Assembly (NCBI GenBank): GCA_017469845.1
Contig: JAFUFP010000023.1
Coordinates: forward strand, 1 to 43,782
Direction: 5' to 3'
Source of the DNA: Bacteroidales bacterium
GTDB lineage: Bacteria > Bacteroidota > Bacteroidia > Bacteroidales > UBA932
Length of the DNA: 43,782 nt
The position numbers and the translations under genes were made by a program. Under the pieces are notes generated by a model. It was not told the origin of the DNA. It made no database searches and saw only the letters and a program-made list of their open reading frames with translations. Shown piece after piece: positions 42,209-43,782 of this stretch; within the stretch, counting starts at the first letter, position 1; each line of letters starts with the position of its first letter.

Positions 42209-43657
42209 TCATTGTTCCGATTTTTTCATTCCGGCAAACTCCCTCGCAAGATCATCCCAGTACTCCGGATTACGGTCGATGATCTCCATCCAGGTGTCCC
42301 ACAGGGTGGCGCCCCGCTTAAGTTCCGTATCCCTGGCGGGACCACTCATGTAGATGATCGATCCCTGTCTCCGGTACAGGAACTTCACTTTCTTCGCATT
42401 CACCGACGCCTCCTTCGTGGTCTTCTTCCAGTCCATGTCGCGGAGGACCGGCCTTCCGTTCGTGCTGCCGGCGATGACCGCCTTTTCCCCGCGGTACTTC
42501 ACGACGTCGTACCTCTGGAGGTCGGACTTCCCGATCCGGTGCGGGGCTACCGTGCTTCTCCTCTTCCCTCCTTTCGAAGTCTTCTGCACGTGGAGGCTCC
42601 TCGTGTGTCTGGGGATCTGCTTCCCCCGGATGAAGACCGGGCAGCGGTCGGCCCCCAAGTTGCCGGATATGCAGTAGGCGTCGTTCGCGTGGCTCTTTTC
42701 GAGCCCCTCGTCTATCCTGTGCGACTTCGTCTGGTAGGCGAAGGTCCCGAGCACCTCCTTGTCGGGATACGCCTTTCTCAGTGAGAGGAAAAGCCTTCCC
42801 TTCATCATGTTCATCACGGTCGCTGACTTGAGAGGGGCGGGACGCTTTATCTTAAGTTCGACCGTGCCCGCATGGTAGCCCGTGTGGCAGGTCCTGCACA
42901 GGGTGACGAGGTTCCCGGGGCTGTCGCCTCCGGTTTTCCTGCTCTCGAGGTGATGCACCTCGAGGATCCTGTCGCCGGACTTGCCGCCGCAGTTGCGGCA
43001 ACGGTGTCCGTCCCGGTGGAGGACATATTCCCTAGTGTTGAAGAAGCCGTCCCTCTCTCCGTGCTGATACCCTTCCCCCGACACTTCCGGGTCCTTGAGC
43101 TTCCGGACGTCGAAACTCGTCATCTCGACGACCATCCTCTCTACCGGAAGCACGGAGCACACGGTCCTTATGACCGACAGGTGGGCGTCGCACCTCGAGC
43201 GCACGGACGGGCTCACGCCGCCCTTCTTCCTCTTCCTGTTGTCGAACCTCGGGGCACGGTAGCGAAGCTTCCTGGAGCGTCTGGTCCTTCGAAGTTCACG
43301 TTTTGTCGACACCTTCTCCACGACGTCGTTCCGAAGGACCACTTCACCGCAAATGAGCTCACGCCCGATCGTACCCGCCGAGAAGCCGACGGTGCCGTAT
43401 CCCGGGTCGATCCCGAGGGTGACCCGCTGGACGATGTGAGTCTTCGGCTCATAGGTGAGGCGGATAGTGAAGGGGCATCCCCTCACGACAACGGCGAGAC
43501 CATCCTTGAGCATCCTGCGCACCTTGCCGTTCCGGAACGTCGGCATGAGGGGATTCCCGTCCTTGTCCTGAACATAGACGGGGACTCCCTTGCCGGTCTC
43601 CTTGACAGGATCCGGTCCATCTTCCTTACGGCGTTTCACCTGTTCCGCTTTCATCAT
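42209..43657 (-). CDS. iscB: IscB RNA-guided nuclease (RuvC-HNH)
   Basis: The 482-residue protein has the IscB order: an N-terminal PLMP domain (DKDGNPLMPTFRNGKVRRML), RuvC-I with Asp84 (GIDPGYG), an arginine-rich bridge helix (RRTRRSRKLRYR), RuvC-II with Glu178 (VVEMTSFDV), a full HNH (His235/236 in EVHHLESR; zinc Cys220, 223, 254, 257), RuvC-III (SHANDAY, His323, Asp326), and a basic C-terminal domain. All catalytic residues are present, so both DNA strands could be cut. The ATG at 43657 is chosen; the frame runs up to an ATG at 43750, but that stretch forms the hairpins of the adjacent RNA. No TnpA transposase gene is in the window. Confidence 0.93.
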   Translation of the reverse strand: MMKAEQVKRRKEDGPDPVKETGKGVPVYVQDKDGNPLMPTFRNGKVRRMLKDGLAVVVRGCPFTIRLTYEPKTHIVQRVTLGIDPGYGTVGFSAGTIGRELICGEVVLRNDVVEKVSTKRELRRTRRSRKLRYRAPRFDNRKRKKGGVSPSVRSRCDAHLSVIRTVCSVLPVERMVVEMTSFDVRKLKDPEVSGEGYQHGERDGFFNTREYVLHRDGHRCRNCGGKSGDRILEVHHLESRKTGGDSPGNLVTLCRTCHTGYHAGTVELKIKRPAPLKSATVMNMMKGRLFLSLRKAYPDKEVLGTFAYQTKSHRIDEGLEKSHANDAYCISGNLGADRCPVFIRGKQIPRHTRSLHVQKTSKGGKRRSTVAPHRIGKSDLQRYDVVKYRGEKAVIAGSTNGRPVLRDMDWKKTTKEASVNAKKVKFLYRRQGSIIYMSGPARDTELKRGATLWDTWMEIIDRNPEYWDDLAREFAGMKKSEQ

Positions 43658-43676
43658 TGAATCTTCTGTTTCTTTT

Positions 43677-43782
43677 GTCCGCAAGTCGCGGACTCTTCGT
43701 TTTTGCGGTTCATTCTTGTCCGGAGCTGACCGGACTGAACGTTGAACCATGTTGTTCCCTTTTTCAGGGATAAGTCCCTCCG
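43677..43782 (-). ncRNA. Omega RNA (HEARO), 3' part; 5' part and guide outside the window
   Basis: Directly upstream of iscB the minus strand folds into consecutive hairpins: TCCCT/AGGGA (43770-43756), GTCCGG/CCGGAC (43735-43718) inside GTTCA/TGAAC (or GGTTCA/TGAACC), and GTCCGC/GCGGAC (43693-43677), which ends 19 bases before the ATG. IscB omega RNAs lie exactly here, 5' of the gene, and are about 200 nt long, so roughly half is visible. The guide segment at the RNA 5' end would lie beyond 43782. Confidence 0.8.

Noticed and set aside
42209..43657. Cas9 or TnpB
   Set aside because: The protein is far too short for Cas9, has no recognition lobe and no repeat array nearby. TnpB lacks the HNH domain seen here. 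The PLMP N-terminus identifies IscB.
43658..43750. An earlier ATG at 43750 in frame with iscB
   Set aside because: The 31 extra codons are encoded by the hairpins of the omega RNA and add no conserved IscB sequence; the ATG at 43657 follows the last stem.

Overview
The window is about 43.8 kb of a Bacteroidales-type (Bacteroidota) chromosome, probably from a gut or rumen fibre degrader. The evidence is a SusC/SusD pair with a surface glycan-binding lipoprotein, a one-protein hybrid two-component regulator, many SPII lipoproteins, and TAnnTTTG-type -7 promoter boxes in place of classic -35/-10 sites. No tRNA, rRNA or CRISPR array was recognised.

Layout. (1) 1-6137: an ABC-export cluster with a permease cut by the left window edge, a small lipoprotein, a LolD/MacB-type ATPase and a second permease translationally coupled to it. 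Two tandem palindromes centred 20 bp apart precede the ATPase gene. A 195-bp repeat (192/195 identical), which carries a terminator, lies downstream of both permeases. (2) 6377-11880: an accessory patch. A Schlafen/AlbA_2 (RecG-like) gene on the minus strand has been split by a 3,524-bp element holding three overlapping tyrosine recombinase genes, a recombinase-in-trio (RIT) element. The element ends in TTATGTAAAG inverted repeats and is flanked by a 6-bp duplication, GAGGCA. Next to it is a gene graveyard: an integrase C-terminus, an unidentified fragment, and a 102-bp partial copy of the Schlafen gene. (3) 11982-26033: mostly housekeeping or stress genes: an AbrB-like protein, an AlaX-like tRNA-editing protein, an iron alcohol dehydrogenase, a lipidated flavin reductase, a secreted alpha/beta hydrolase, an acyltransferase, a 949-residue AlbA_2+WYL protein, a DMT permease, an I9-like lipoprotein, a AAA ATPase, and an operon of phosphoesterase, Api92-like protein and MsrB-MsrA fusion.

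(4) 26146-42119: a polysaccharide utilisation locus. A GH10 xylanase lipoprotein whose catalytic domain is interrupted by four carbohydrate-binding-like modules is divergent from susC, susD and a TIG-domain glycan-binding protein. These are followed by a GH35-type beta-galactosidase and a 1,372-residue hybrid two-component system that probably senses the released oligosaccharides and switches the locus on. Xylan, perhaps galactose-decorated, is the likely substrate.

(5) 42209-43782: an IscB RNA-guided nuclease on the minus strand with all catalytic motifs intact. Its 5' leader folds into consecutive hairpins expected of the 3' part of an omega (HEARO) RNA. The RNA runs off the window edge, so the guide is not visible.

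The two strongest leads are the RIT element with mappable boundaries and disrupted target, and the IscB/omega-RNA locus.
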